The position numbers were made by a program, and so were the translations under genes. The notes below the pieces were generated by a model that was not told the origin of the DNA, made no database searches, and saw only the letters and a list, made by a program, of their open reading frames with translations. Shown piece after piece: positions 1 to 7,400 of a stretch of DNA of 64,000 bases. How positions within the stretch are numbered: position 1 is the stretch's first letter; every line of letters begins with the position of its first letter. Origin of the DNA: Natronomonas moolapensis 8.8.11 (GTDB lineage Archaea; Halobacteriota; Halobacteria; Halobacteriales; Haloarculaceae); assembly GCF_000591055.1 (NCBI RefSeq), contig NC_020388.1, positions 1,674,001-1,738,000 of the forward strand, given 5' to 3'.

Positions 1-276
1 GCGGTCACCGACGACGAGGCACTCCAGCAGGAAATGGAGGCGTTCGAGCGTCTCCGCGAGGAGTTCCTGATGGCCAGAGAGGCCGGGACGGCCACCAACG
101 ATGATCTCCTCGAGTTGCAGGCCGCCCAGGAGGAACTCCACGACAAACCGAAGATGTCGGCGTACCTGGAGGCCAAATCCGACATCGAACTCCGTCTGCA
201 GGAGCTCGATCACATCATCTCCGAACCGCTCGCGGTCGAGTTCGGCGAGACGGCGGGCGGCTGCTGTCAGGACTGA
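1..276 (+). CDS. YlbF-family protein, 3' part (5' end outside window)
   Basis: The reading frame is open from base 1 and the first ATG is at 34, so the true start probably lies upstream. The visible 91 residues are helical and acidic, with the Gln/Glu-rich helix pattern of the YlbF/YmcA family. In Bacillus, YlbF and YmcA form the Ric complex with YaaT, carry FeS clusters and affect RNA processing. The C-terminus reads GGCCQD, a vicinal cysteine pair next to the end, close to the Cys-Cys-stop end of the related protein at 10822-11190. The role in haloarchaea is unknown to me. Family call from helix pattern and the Cys tail only. Confidence 0.7.
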   Translation, partial: AVTDDEALQQEMEAFERLREEFLMAREAGTATNDDLLELQAAQEELHDKPKMSAYLEAKSDIELRLQELDHIISEPLAVEFGETAGGCCQD

Positions 277-662
277 TCGACCCGTCGGTCCGGTTTCAAA
301 ACGACGGACTTCGAGCCATCTCGTCGCCATCACCGCCTCGCGTCAGCCCCGTGTGGGTCCCACCTACACGAGGTCACCGGGATCATTTTCGGGATCATTT
401 ATACAGGTTCGACGGTCGTTTTTACCTCCCCACCGACGACACCGCTTTTGTACCTCTAATCGACGGCGCTTTTATACTCTCAGCCGGCAATTATTTATAT
501 ACCGCCGCCGGAGATTATTTTTATACCCCGCCGGCAACCCTTTTATATTCCCCACGAGCACGCTTCGGGTTCAGGCGACGGTGACATCCCGAGGGCTACG
601 GCCGGGCGAGCGCCCGGGAGCGGACCGCCCAGCTTTTTGATCTCGGGTACCCCTGATCGGAT
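277..662. other. Intergenic region with AT-rich repeat array
   Basis: No gene is supported in this 386-nt gap. It holds the degenerate 24-bp AT-rich array described separately (395-551), and a T-rich stretch (agctttttgat, about 630-640) that sits at TATA distance from the ATG at 663. Confidence 0.6.
395..551. repeat. Degenerate ~24-bp tandem array of TATA-like cores
   Basis: Seven AT-rich cores of the form TTTATAC or TTTTATACC are spaced by GC-rich DNA. The cores end near 404, 425, 453, 477, 503, 527 and 551, giving periods of 21, 28, 24, 26, 24 and 24 bp. The last four units are the most alike and begin with variants of GCCGGCAA or GCCGGAG followed by ATTATTT. There is no coding periodicity. 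It could be a diverged minisatellite, a multi-site protein-binding array or a cluster of promoter-like boxes. Confidence 0.75.
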
Positions 663-1490
663 ATGGCCATCCACTCCGATTGGGGCAATTGGCTCCCGCA
701 GGCCGTCGCCGATGCCGATCCCGACGGGCTCGCCGTCTGGTATCTCGGCTGCAATGGGTTCGTTCTGAAAGCCGCCGACGGTACGACCGTCTTCGTCGAC
801 CCGTACCTCGGAACGGGCGACCCGCCCCGGACCGTCCGGATGATTCCGGTCCCGTTCGCCCCCGAGGACGTCGCCGCCGCCGACGCGGTGCTCGCGACCC
901 ACGAGCACACCGACCACACCCACGGTCCCTCGCAGGCACCGATCCTCACCGGGACCGACGCGACGTTCTTCGGTCCCTCCGCGTCGGTCGAGATCGCCGA
1001 CGGGTGGCGCGAGGACCACGGCGTCGATTCGGGCGATATCGCCGAGGTCTCGGAGGGCGACAGCCTCGAGGTCGGATCGCTGTCGATCCACGTCGAATCG
1101 GCTCACGACCCGGACGCCGACCACCCCGTCTCCTACGTCGTCGAGTGTGAGGCCGGCACGTTCTTCCACGGTGGCGACGCCCGTCCCAGCGAGGCCTTCG
1201 AGGCGATCGGCTCGGCGTACGACATCGACCTCGCCGTCGCGGCCTTCGGCTCCTCGGGGACCATCCCAGACAAGGAGACCCGCGAACCCGCGTACACAAA
1301 GTGGTACTCCGACGAAAACATGGCCGCCGAAGCGGCGAACCAACTCCAGACGGATCGGCTCCTCCCGACACACTGGGACATGTGGAAAGGCCTCACCGCA
1401 GACCCGACCGTTCTCTTCGATCACGTCCGGCGCTTCGAGTACCCCCGAACCATCGAGATCCTCGAGATCGGCGACCGGACGGACCTCTGA
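663..1490 (+). CDS. MBL-fold metallo-hydrolase, UlaG-like
   Basis: 275-residue metallo-beta-lactamase-fold hydrolase. The metal-binding signature is H80-E-H82-T-D84-H85, followed by a later histidine near HGGDAR (about residue 170) and a C-terminal THW. The spacing and the N-terminal WYLGCNGF motif resemble the UlaG (L-ascorbate-6-phosphate lactonase) branch of the superfamily, but nothing in the neighbourhood points to ascorbate use, so the substrate is open. Cytoplasmic, no signal peptide. It is a single-gene unit, with a T-rich promoter-like element about 25 nt before the ATG. Confidence 0.8.
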   Translation: MAIHSDWGNWLPQAVADADPDGLAVWYLGCNGFVLKAADGTTVFVDPYLGTGDPPRTVRMIPVPFAPEDVAAADAVLATHEHTDHTHGPSQAPILTGTDATFFGPSASVEIADGWREDHGVDSGDIAEVSEGDSLEVGSLSIHVESAHDPDADHPVSYVVECEAGTFFHGGDARPSEAFEAIGSAYDIDLAVAAFGSSGTIPDKETREPAYTKWYSDENMAAEAANQLQTDRLLPTHWDMWKGLTADPTVLFDHVRRFEYPRTIEILEIGDRTDL

Positions 1491-1528
1491 AGTCTCCCCG
1501 GCCCGAGACTCCAGCGGACTTGCCGGTC

Positions 1529-1566
1529 GCCGTCGATCGCCGTCAACTGCCGTCGATCGCCGTCAA
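1529..1566. repeat. Two 18-nt direct repeats
   Basis: GCCGTCGATCGCCGTCAA occurs at 1529-1546 and again at 1549-1566, 20 nt apart. It is short, intergenic and just ahead of the palindrome at 1610-1641. Confidence 0.7.
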
Positions 1567-1609
1567 TCGATATAGCGGACCGCAGTGTATCGTTCTTTTC
1601 GTCGAACAC

Positions 1610-1641
1610 ACGCGACGGTTCGAGCGCTCGAACCGTCGCGT
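1610..1641. promoter_or_regulatory. 32-nt perfect palindrome upstream of the 1674 gene
   Basis: Two 16-nt arms meet with no loop (left arm ACGCGACGGTTCGAGC, right arm its exact complement). It ends 2-3 nt before a TATA-like TTTATG (1645-1650), which itself lies about 25 nt before the ATG at 1674. The position suggests an operator covering the BRE/TATA region. A terminator for the preceding gene is less likely because no T-run follows. Confidence 0.65.
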
Positions 1642-1673
1642 AGCTTTATGCGCCGCCGCGTGAACCGATCCGT

Positions 1674-2903
1674 ATGCCCGACGCCGATCCCTCCGGTACC
1701 GTGACGACGGCGACCGACGGCGTCACGGTCGAGAAGTCGTTCGAACCCGACGACTTCCCCGTGCCCGCCATCGCGTTCGACCTCCGTTCGACCCGCGACA
1801 CCGCTGCTTCGGTCCGGCTTGTCGACACCGTTCCGGACGACGTCGGCCCCGAGAACATCGGTTTTCATCCGAAGTACGGCGCGGAGTTTTGGGACGTCGA
1901 CGGCGACCGGATAGTGTTCGAACGCGAGATAGCGCCCGAGGAGTCCTATACGACGGTCTACGGGCTCCGCGGCGGTGACGTCGACGTCGCTGCGACGTTT
2001 CTGAGTGAGCCCCGACTCGAAGCCGTCTCCCCGGACGTCGGGTCCGCCGACGCCGTATTCCCCCCGTCCACCGGTAGCGGGCCGACAGACGACCGGGAAG
2101 GATCAGCCGGTCCCGCGAAAATAGACAGGTCCACCCCCGACTCGGACGCCTCCCCCGACTCGGACGCCTCCCCCGACTCGGACGCCTCCCCCGACCTCGG
2201 TCTCGAGTCGGTCGAGCACAACGACGTCGATCCCCGCCGGGACGCCTCCGCCGACCCCACACCGGCCGCCGACTCGGGTTCCGAAGGGGGTCCTGACCCG
2301 GACGCCCCCGGTCGGACGGCCGGCGCGGACGGCGGACTCGTCAAGACGCTCGCGGACGAACTCGAGGCCGCGTCCCCCGACGACCCCGACGTCGTCGCAC
2401 TCCGGCGTGCCCTCGGTGTCGAGGCCTCCACGAGCGTCGAGACGCGGATCGGACACCTCCAGTCGACCGTTGCTGACCTCGAAGCATACACTGACGCCCT
2501 CGAGGGTTTCCTCGACGAGAACGGCGACGCACAGTCGGTCGTCGCCGACCTCCGCGAGCGACACGACGAAACCGTCGGCCGAGTCGACGAGGTCGAGACG
2601 ACCGCGGAGGGCGCGGCCGACGCGCTCGAGGCCGTCCGCGCCGACGTCGAGGCGCTCGAGACCGAGGTCGAGAGCCTCTCCTCGGAGCTCGAGGCGGTCC
2701 TCGAGATGCGGGACCGACTCGCGAAGGCGTTCGGTGGGGCCTCCTCAGGCGGATCTACTCCCCGGGGCGGCAGGACCGCTGTCGGCGCCGACACCGGTCG
2801 CACCGGCATCGATCCCGCCGTCGCCGACTCGAGTACCGGCACTGATCCGGACTGCACGACCACCTCCGAGGCGGACCCCGACGAGCTGTCCGACCGCGAG
2901 TAA
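1674..2903 (+). CDS. Acidic coiled-coil protein, haloarchaeal, function unknown
   Basis: 409 residues that I cannot place in a named family. Residues 1-115 look like a compact beta-rich domain. Residues about 150-175 contain a perfect SPDSDA-type tandem repeat encoded by three 18-bp DNA copies (2139-2192). Residues about 240-345 are a heptad-patterned coiled coil rich in Glu, Val and Leu. The C-terminus is low-complexity Ser/Gly/Asp. There is no membrane segment or signal peptide. The TATA-like element and the 32-nt palindrome just upstream suggest it is transcribed alone and may be regulated. A scaffold or chemotaxis-like adaptor is possible but unsupported. Confidence 0.75.
   Translation: MPDADPSGTVTTATDGVTVEKSFEPDDFPVPAIAFDLRSTRDTAASVRLVDTVPDDVGPENIGFHPKYGAEFWDVDGDRIVFEREIAPEESYTTVYGLRGGDVDVAATFLSEPRLEAVSPDVGSADAVFPPSTGSGPTDDREGSAGPAKIDRSTPDSDASPDSDASPDSDASPDLGLESVEHNDVDPRRDASADPTPAADSGSEGGPDPDAPGRTAGADGGLVKTLADELEAASPDDPDVVALRRALGVEASTSVETRIGHLQSTVADLEAYTDALEGFLDENGDAQSVVADLRERHDETVGRVDEVETTAEGAADALEAVRADVEALETEVESLSSELEAVLEMRDRLAKAFGGASSGGSTPRGGRTAVGADTGRTGIDPAVADSSTGTDPDCTTTSEADPDELSDRE
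2139..2192 (+). repeat. 18-bp in-frame tandem repeat, 3 copies
   Basis: Unit gactcggacgcctccccc at 2139, 2157 and 2175, identical copies. It encodes a repeated Asp-Ser-Asp-Ala-Ser-Pro hexapeptide linker in the preceding gene, so length variation would keep frame. Confidence 0.9.
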
Positions 2904-2942
2904 ACCAAGCTACATTTGTATACTGGGCGTCTGGACCCGACT

Positions 2943-3812
2943 ATGACGACGATCCCCGTCGCCGTGCCGCGGAAGGGACGCCCCCTCGAAGCGGTCCTCG
3001 AACGGGTCGCCGCCGTCGGGAACGCCGAGTCGGTGGCCGACGCGGTCGTCTCGACGCTTCGCTACGAGAAGGCCGTCACGAAGGGCGATCAGACGGCCGC
3101 TGGCGACGTGTACGACCGGCTGGCGGACTACAGCGATACCGACCCGCACCACCCCGAATACACGCTGTTTCGGGATGCGCGCCCGGGGTCCCCGCGACGG
3201 ATCGTCTTCGACTCGCTGTGCGTCGAGGTCGGGGAACACGAACTCCACCTCGTCGGCCGAGAGGAACCGTTCAGAGCGCTCCGGAAACACGAGTTCCCGC
3301 TCGGGTTCGACAGCGCCGACCTCGTCCTCGAGGAGGTCGTCGGCATCGAATCCGACCCGCTCTCCTCGCTGTCGGAACTCAACGACCGCATCGATCCCCG
3401 GGACACCGACGTGCGGGTCGTCGACGGGCTCGGCGACACCGTCGATCACGCGCTGCTTTCGACCCCGGATGTAGCCAGCGATCCCGACCGATCGTTTCTC
3501 GAAACGTACCAGGGGCCGCTGTGTATCTCGCCTCGGTACGAACGGCTGGTCCGAGCCATCGTCGGAACCGACGCGATGGAGGGAGTTTCCTTTCGATACC
3601 CGGGTGACCGCGAGGAGGAGGCCGCGATCGCCTCGGCCGGCCTCGGAGTGTACCTCACGGTGACGGGGTCGACGGCGCGCGACCACGGGCTTCGTGTCGG
3701 CGAACGGCTGTTCCCGAGCGAGACCGTTCTCCTCGAGAACCCCGAGGAATATACTGACGCGGTAGGCACGATCGCCCGGACACTCGTCGGCAGCGTCGAG
3801 ACGACGGTCTGA
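2943..3812 (+). CDS. HisG-fold (ATP phosphoribosyltransferase-like) protein
   Basis: 289 residues with start chosen at the ATG at 2943: a TATA-like tttgtatac (2914-2922) lies 21-29 nt before it, and the frame upstream is short and untypical. The N-terminal RKGRPLEAVLE and the C-terminal TGSTARDHGL, followed by a VLLEN strand, resemble HisG, the first enzyme of histidine biosynthesis (ATP + PRPP). However, no other his gene is nearby, the protein is divergent and the PRPP loop is not clear to me. It may be a haloarchaeal paralogue with a different ligand. The fold call is by pattern only. Confidence 0.5.
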   Translation: MTTIPVAVPRKGRPLEAVLERVAAVGNAESVADAVVSTLRYEKAVTKGDQTAAGDVYDRLADYSDTDPHHPEYTLFRDARPGSPRRIVFDSLCVEVGEHELHLVGREEPFRALRKHEFPLGFDSADLVLEEVVGIESDPLSSLSELNDRIDPRDTDVRVVDGLGDTVDHALLSTPDVASDPDRSFLETYQGPLCISPRYERLVRAIVGTDAMEGVSFRYPGDREEEAAIASAGLGVYLTVTGSTARDHGLRVGERLFPSETVLLENPEEYTDAVGTIARTLVGSVETTV

Positions 3813-3833
3813 CCTCCGGCGGCTCCTCTAGTA

Positions 3834-3987
3834 ATATCCCTCAACAGCACCTCGTAGCCTCGGATATCCCTCAACAGCGCCTCGTAGTCTTCGGATATCC
3901 CTCAACAGCGCCTCGTAGTCTTTGGATACCCCTCAACAGCGCCTCGTAGTCTTTGGATACCCCTCAACAGCGCCTCGTAGTCACTCG
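3834..3987. repeat. 30-31-bp minisatellite, 5 copies, beside the recombinase
   Basis: Head-to-tail copies at 3834-3863 (30 bp), 3864-3894, 3895-3925, 3926-3956 and 3957-3987 (31 bp each), sharing the core CTCAACAGCGCCTCGTAG with few substitutions. There are no unique spacers, so this is not CRISPR. The unit length is not a multiple of three, and the array lies between convergent genes and against the left island end. Confidence 0.95.
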
Positions 3988-3992
3988 TGGAT

Positions 3993-4032
3993 GGAATGCG
4001 GATTTGATATAGCAATATACGATTTATATATC
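3993..4032. repeat. Left 40-nt inverted repeat of the island
   Basis: AT-rich 40-mer whose reverse complement occurs at 17465-17504 with 34 of 40 positions identical. The invariant core ATATAGCAATATA is followed by GATTTAT. The copy also contains a small internal palindrome, ACGAT-TTATAT-ATCGT. Such AT-rich identity is striking in this GC-rich genome. Confidence 0.8.
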
Positions 4033-4090
4033 GTGCGTCGAACGGACACCAGAGGTTGATTGGCCGACAAAATCCGACAGCAGCGCGCGA

Positions 4091-5128
4091 TCACTCCAAA
4101 ATTCGGTACACGTTCGCCTCGTAGACCGCTCGGACCCGATCGCCCCAGTTGTGGGTATACGTGTCGATGACGTCCGTGGCGACGTCGCCCCGGAGGTATT
4201 TTACGATCCCCCGGTCGCCGGTCTCATCGCGGAGGTGCGTCGTAAAAAAGTGTCTGAAGTAGTGTGGCGTGACGTTCTCCTCAGCGTTCCCGCCTTCGTG
4301 ATACCACCCCCGCTCGCTGGCCCGTTCGGCGACCACGTTGCGCACCATCGACGGCGTGACCCGCCGTCCCCATTCGCTCGTCGAGCAAAACAGCGGTTCC
4401 GCAGGCGAGTCGACGTCGGGTCGGATCGCGAGCCACGTCTTCAACAGCCGTTTCAGCTCGCCATCAACGGGGAGGACCGTATCACGCTTCCGTTTGTTCG
4501 ACGCGGTGCGTTCCTCGCCGTTGTAGCTGTCCCCCCGTGTCGGTTCGCTGGGGACGTACACCGAGTCGGGACGACCCTCGAGCGCGCCACGATGGCCGAC
4601 ACCGAACGCGGCCGAAACCTCCGAATCGTCGAGGTGGATGTCCCGCAAGTCCAGGTTACAACACTCGCCGACCCGGATTCCCGTCTTCAGAAGCGTTCCG
4701 AGGAGCGCCCGCTCCAGCGGGTGAGAGAGCTCCGAGACGAACGACCGCATCCCCGGAACAGAGATCTCGCGTCTGGTCGGATCGGTATCGATCGACTCCT
4801 CCATCTCCTCTGTGACGAGCGCCATCGGGTTGGCGTCGAAGACGCCGACCTGTCGCATATACTCGTAAAACCGGTGCACGTAGGCGGCGTACGTCGCGAC
4901 GGTGCTGTCTGCGTGTCTGTTCCGAAGGGAGTGTACCCACGTCATACATCTCCGCCTGTCGGCGTCCGCGAGACTCGTTTCGCTGGCTTCGAGGAACGCC
5001 TCGAACGAACGGAGCACTCGCTCGTAGGCCGCTCTGGTCCGTTCGCTTCTGCCGTGGAGGGTCATGTCCTGGACGAAATACGAGATCGAATCGTCCGAGT
5101 CGGCCGCCTCCGACGTCTCAGTGCTCAT
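4091..5128 (-). CDS. Tyrosine recombinase / integrase (XerC/D-like)
   Basis: 345 residues. The N-terminal SAM-like core-binding domain (about 15-110) is followed by the catalytic domain. Visible catalytic residues are R152 (TGIRVGE), a Lys in NKRKRDT (212-216), H289-x-x-R292 (PHYFRH) and the nucleophile Y324 (DTYTHNW). The second His/Trp site reads RGD instead of LGH. It cuts and rejoins DNA through a 3'-phosphotyrosine. Its start overlaps the end of the DUF5805 gene by 11 nt, so the two are co-translated. It lies 60 nt inside the left inverted repeat and about 100 nt from the minisatellite, so it is the obvious candidate for acting on this boundary. Confidence 0.9.
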   Translation of the reverse strand: MSTETSEAADSDDSISYFVQDMTLHGRSERTRAAYERVLRSFEAFLEASETSLADADRRRCMTWVHSLRNRHADSTVATYAAYVHRFYEYMRQVGVFDANPMALVTEEMEESIDTDPTRREISVPGMRSFVSELSHPLERALLGTLLKTGIRVGECCNLDLRDIHLDDSEVSAAFGVGHRGALEGRPDSVYVPSEPTRGDSYNGEERTASNKRKRDTVLPVDGELKRLLKTWLAIRPDVDSPAEPLFCSTSEWGRRVTPSMVRNVVAERASERGWYHEGGNAEENVTPHYFRHFFTTHLRDETGDRGIVKYLRGDVATDVIDTYTHNWGDRVRAVYEANVYRILE

Positions 5129-5510
5129 CGTCGATCACCGTATAGCCGCCCCGGCGACCGCTGTATTTGATCCGGCCGGTTGCTTGCAAGTCGTCGAGCG
5201 TCTCTTCGAGTCGGTCCTCGATGTCGTCCGTGACGCCGGCGAGTAGTCGATCCCAGTCGGCGGTACCGTCCTCGCGAAGAACCTCGAGGACCCGCTCTTT
5301 TAGTCCGTCAACCCCTGGGGTTGGGTCAGAAATATCGCCATCCGTCGCATCGCTCTCTGTAGTCAACTCGAAGCTCCGACGCCCGGCCTGTACCATCGTC
5401 CTGACGTACTCCGCGTTGCTCATGTCGAACTCGTCGGCTTCTTCTCGCCACCGTCTCCGCTGTGTCGGCGTGACGTAGGTCTGTACCGAGACGCGTTCGC
5501 TGTCGGGCAT
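5118..5510 (-). CDS. DUF5805-like small DNA-binding partner of the recombinase
   Basis: 130 residues. The N-terminal third (VSVQTYVTPTQRRRW, then DMSNAEYVRTMV) looks like a ribbon-helix-helix DNA-binding domain. The C-terminal part (about 70-130) resembles a small winged helix ending in a beta-hairpin (RRGGYTVID). Haloarchaeal tyrosine recombinases often have such a DUF5805 gene directly upstream. The 11-nt overlap supports joint expression, and a role as repressor or excision/integration accessory factor is inferred. A TATA-like element (about 5528-5541) precedes it. Confidence 0.75.
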   Translation of the reverse strand: MPDSERVSVQTYVTPTQRRRWREEADEFDMSNAEYVRTMVQAGRRSFELTTESDATDGDISDPTPGVDGLKERVLEVLREDGTADWDRLLAGVTDDIEDRLEETLDDLQATGRIKYSGRRGGYTVIDDEH

Positions 5511-5827
5511 GCGTTCGCGTTCGCGTGCCCCTCATATCAAAGTACGTCAGACACGTCGATAAGGGCTCTTATCTACGCATCTGATCTGTGTTTATCGCCT
5601 CTCAATGAAATAATTCAGTATATCTGATTCACTTTTTCAACGCGTGCGTTAGATTGGACGATATGTATATTACGCCGACGGTCCACACGGTACCCCATGA
5701 TAGCACCTCGTCGCCGCTGCGTGCTCTCCTCGAAAATGACCCCCGTGATAGAGTAGTTCTAGATGTACTCGCCGTTCCCCTCCGTCTATCTTTTTTCGAG
5801 GAGAGGATCCCGTCGTTTACGGCGTTG

Positions 5828-5903
5828 ACGAGAGCGAAGCTCTCGTTCGCACACCAGAACGCGAACCGTTCTGGGGACGGGGAGTGAATCCGACAATTCG
5901 GAT
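5828..5903 (+). other. Three consecutive hairpins
   Basis: Hairpin 1: ACGAGAGC-GAA-GCTCTCGT (5828-5846, 8-bp stem). Hairpin 2: AGAACG-CGAAC-CGTTCT (5856-5872). Hairpin 3: ATCCGA-CAAT-TCGGAT (5888-5903). They are perfect stems within 76 nt. This layout recalls the structured 3' ends of haloarchaeal tnpB elements, but that likeness is from memory. No protein gene explains them. Confidence 0.55.
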
Positions 5904-6099
5904 ACATTCGTAATCGACAGCAATACGGATATTTAAGCGGTATCGTGGCGTCGTATGAACTACTTCGAGGCGGTTACATCGCCCACTCAAATGCACAGTA
6001 TCGGGATTCCGAGATCCAGAACGTTCGAGACACCCATCTCGAACCGCTGTGGTGTCTCGATCACAAGATAACTCCGAATCCCTTGCCGGGATAAGAGTA

Positions 6100-6218
6100 A
6101 CGGCGGTGTGGCCCCGCCATCGGCCCGTCATACCGACAGGCCCTAAACCAGCAAATATCCCACCCCAGCGGTGCGGTACCGTGGGAAGCCTCGCCGTTTG
6201 CGGCGAGGAGGAGGTCAC
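6100..6218 (+). mobile_element. Orphan IS200/IS605-type right end (TnpB reRNA-like scaffold)
   Basis: The end motif GGGAAGCC-TCGCCG is followed by a perfect 8-bp hairpin CCTCGCCG-TTTG-CGGCGAGG (6189-6208) and AGGAGGTCAC (6209-6218). Haloarchaeal tnpB elements end in almost this structure, which is the 3' part of the TnpB guide (omega/re) RNA. The next bases (from 6219) would then be the guide segment. No tnpB or tnpA reading frame remains on either side, so the element is a relic or a non-autonomous end. The left limit at 6100 is approximate. Confidence 0.6.
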
Positions 6219-7400
6219 GGATGACGCATCTCTACGGTCGGGTTGTTTGTGGTGGGCGAGCGAGACAGGGGGGACACCGTTCCTGTACACTGGGTGCGAA
6301 GTCGCATACGAAACGTCGACGAATCTGCCACATCTATATAAATGCTTCAGCCACCAGACCAGACGGTAGGGAGATACGCTGTTAGAGCGTACACGTGGAC
6401 TGTCGGTAGTCGACTCGGTGTTCGCCACGGTTGTCGACCAGAATCGAAAAGTAAGCCGGCCGCACCGGTAGTTACAACGCACCCAGATAATTCGGCCCCC
6501 GCCGGACACGGACGACAGCGCGTGAGCCACTGTCCGCCAAACACCCCGTGACGCCCGATCGTCGGTGGCCTGCGCGGCTGCAATCGGGGAGGGGCCGTGC
6601 CTTTGGACGCGAGTAGGTTTCATACACTGAATTTCTCCCGGGGCGCCGTAGTCTGGATCATTCCGGGGTGCTCGTCCACGACGCCCCGTCGACGTCCGGA
6701 CCCGGAGCTGTCGCCGTGAACTCGGTCGAACGGTGACAGACTCGTCACCGGGATAGCGGAAGTGGATGCGGAGACGCGACCGCCGAGACAGCTCAAAAGG
6801 GCGTTTCGGCTGGACCGGCGGACGCTGGCGACACCGGCGAACAGGCCGTTGAGGGGTCGGCCAGAAGTTTCTCTCGGACGACAGGCGCAGGAAAATGGGT
6901 CGTGTCGCTCGCGCTGACGACGCTCGCCAGGACGGGGGCACGGAGAGAGTGCTCTCGGCCGCATCAGTTTTTCCGGGTCACTCCGGGGCGGTGTCTTATG
7001 ACCCATAGAGCACGAGTTGTGGGGCGTCTTCTCGCTCCGGGACCAGACCTTTCGGTGTCCGCGCGCGGTCCACTCGTGTCCCGTCTAACCGGCTGCCCGA
7101 ACGTATGCCGTCAACGCTGTGTCATCAGAACGCCCGGAGCGCTGTCGACTGCTCTCCCTCCTGCCGTGACCGATCGCCGGAGACACTCGCGTCTGCGTGT
7201 CGCTCCTCTGTGAGTTGAGACTACAGCGGGTATAGCGGGGCTGTGATGCGTGGTTTCGGCCGATTCAGTGAGCGGAAACTGACTCAGATTGCTCTCCAAA
7301 CGGTCAATCTTGTTGGACTTCCAATCATATGTGCGAATTTCGACGACTTCCGACAGCGTAGCCACTCAGACGCCGCGCTACCACGGGGTGAGTCCCGTTA

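Larger units (their letters stand above)
5511..7400. other. Gene-poor 1.9-kb stretch with mobile-element debris
   Basis: I find no intact gene. Long open frames here (for example across 5817-6941 on the minus strand) have Arg/Ser-rich shadow composition and run through the structured end at 6189-6218. The supported contents are a hairpin cluster (5828-5903), a 38-codon open frame from ATG 5955 behind a TATA-like box (not annotated as a gene), and an IS200/IS605-type end. The last 150 nt before the transposase are relatively AT-rich and probably belong to that element. It reads as an insertion hot-spot in decay. Confidence 0.6.

Noticed and set aside
543-1424. Antisense 293-codon frame opposite the metallo-hydrolase
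   Set aside because: Mirror frame of a real gene in GC-rich DNA; valine/arginine-rich and motif-free.
1612-1640. Palindrome as an intrinsic terminator
   Set aside because: No T-run follows, and archaeal terminators rarely use such stems. The promoter position fits an operator better.
3834-3987. Possible CRISPR array
   Set aside because: Copies are directly abutting with no unique spacers, and there are no cas genes.
4001-4033. Left repeat as a promoter of a missed gene
   Set aside because: TATA-like, but only the antisense of the recombinase 3' end lies downstream.
5654-5887. 77-codon frame ending at the hairpin cluster
   Set aside because: The end overlaps two hairpins, and the sequence has no family resemblance. 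It is more likely part of a decayed element.
5955-6071. 38-codon frame behind a TATA-like box
   Set aside because: Promoter-like spacing is good but the peptide is short, unconserved in appearance and inside element debris.
5817-6941. 374-codon open frame on the minus strand
   Set aside because: Arg/Ser/Thr-rich shadow composition, no motif, and it runs straight through the hairpins and the IS605-type end.
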